42,132 nt of DNA from JAXFQS01 sp034178815 (GTDB lineage: Bacteria > Verrucomicrobiota > Kiritimatiellia > RFP12 > DVOR01). Shown in pieces: positions 41,973 to 42,132 of this stretch. The stretch is taken from the NCBI GenBank assembly GCA_034178815.1, contig JAXFQS010000020.1, forward strand, positions 1-42,132. Direction: 5' to 3'. Below the pieces are notes generated by a model. It saw only the letters and a list, made by a program, of their open reading frames with translations. It was not told the origin of the DNA and made no database searches. A program made the position numbers and the translations under genes. Every line of letters starts with the position of its first letter. Within the stretch, counting starts at the first letter, position 1.

Positions 41973-42132
41973 TCCCCGCGCGACCTACCCGCCAAAGCCT
42001 CCCAAACCTGCGCACCCCCCACCCCCGAAGGTTCACACCCCCGGGGGCTGCTCCTGTCTAGCACAGCCCCTGGGGCGCGCCCATTTGGGGGTTGAGCGGT
42101 TGCTGCTTGTCCGTGCGGCTCCTGTCTAGCAC
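41973..42132 (+). repeat. Non-coding end with a 15-base direct repeat and hairpin
   Basis: GCTCCTGTCTAGCAC occurs at 42050-42064 and again at 42118-42132, 68 bases apart, the second ending exactly at the window edge. GGGGCTG (42044-42050) can pair with CAGCCCC (42064-42070) around the first copy, so it may also be part of a terminator for the preceding run. No gene is visible. Confidence 0.55.

Noticed and set aside
42044..42132. A CRISPR array at the right edge
   Set aside because: Only two 15-base copies are visible, the spacing is 68 bases and the repeat is too short; no cas gene is present.
1..42132. tRNA, rRNA, insertion sequence or phage genes
   Set aside because: No transposase, integrase or structural RNA signature could be recognised on either strand.

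Overview
The window looks like a chromosomal segment of a GC-rich, Gram-negative bacterium. It encodes a lipobox-bearing BamD-like protein, an AlgE-type outer-membrane porin and many signal peptides. The combination of large G8/beta-helix-like secreted proteins, sialate O-acetylesterase-like proteins and an M60 peptidase suggests the PVC superphylum, most likely a glycan-degrading Kiritimatiellota/Verrucomicrobiota relative. This placement is inference from gene content; no rRNA or tRNA marker is present.

Left part (1-6199, minus strand): a C_GCAxxG_C_C cysteine protein, a DppC/DppB-type permease pair without ATPase or binding protein, a hexokinase with a clear promoter, a 750-base non-coding interval built of two families of imperfect direct repeats, and D-3-phosphoglycerate dehydrogenase (serA). 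Middle-left (6200-12955, plus strand): a divergent promoter region and a tightly packed five-gene run: BamD-like lipoprotein, FAD-dependent dehydrogenase, a small internally duplicated Cys/His protein, a hemolysin III/PAQR membrane protein and a SWIM-SNF2 helicase. The last three junctions are 0-4 bases. A free-standing PHP-domain phosphoesterase follows (13102-14463).

Right part (14655-41972, plus strand) is an accessory region devoted to secreted proteins. A strong promoter precedes a small repeat-rich secreted protein translationally coupled to a TCAF-like M60 metallopeptidase. Next come an AlgE-like porin and an intrinsic terminator. Then follows a long run: a 1351-residue G8-like/beta-helix protein, three paralogous ~1000-1100-residue secreted proteins (A, B, C), a structured intergenic RNA candidate, an apparently inactivated sialate O-acetylesterase-like protein coupled to an intact one, a second G8-like protein, and a fourth paralog (D).

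The four paralogs are the most interesting content. Each combines a signal peptide, an N-terminal beta-helix-like module, a small beta-rich domain, a probable TIM-barrel enzyme core with an invariant pair of glutamates about 140 residues apart, a GATase-like (GH42 trimerisation-like) domain and a C-terminal beta domain. I do not recognise them as a named family. The same N-terminal module occurs in the giant G8-like protein, and the two G8-like proteins share a C-terminal tail of the form PxGxxxIxY. Together with the M60 peptidase, the esterases and the porin, the region reads as an undescribed extracellular glycoprotein- or polysaccharide-degrading system, possibly mucin- or sialoglycan-directed. 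The substrate is inference.
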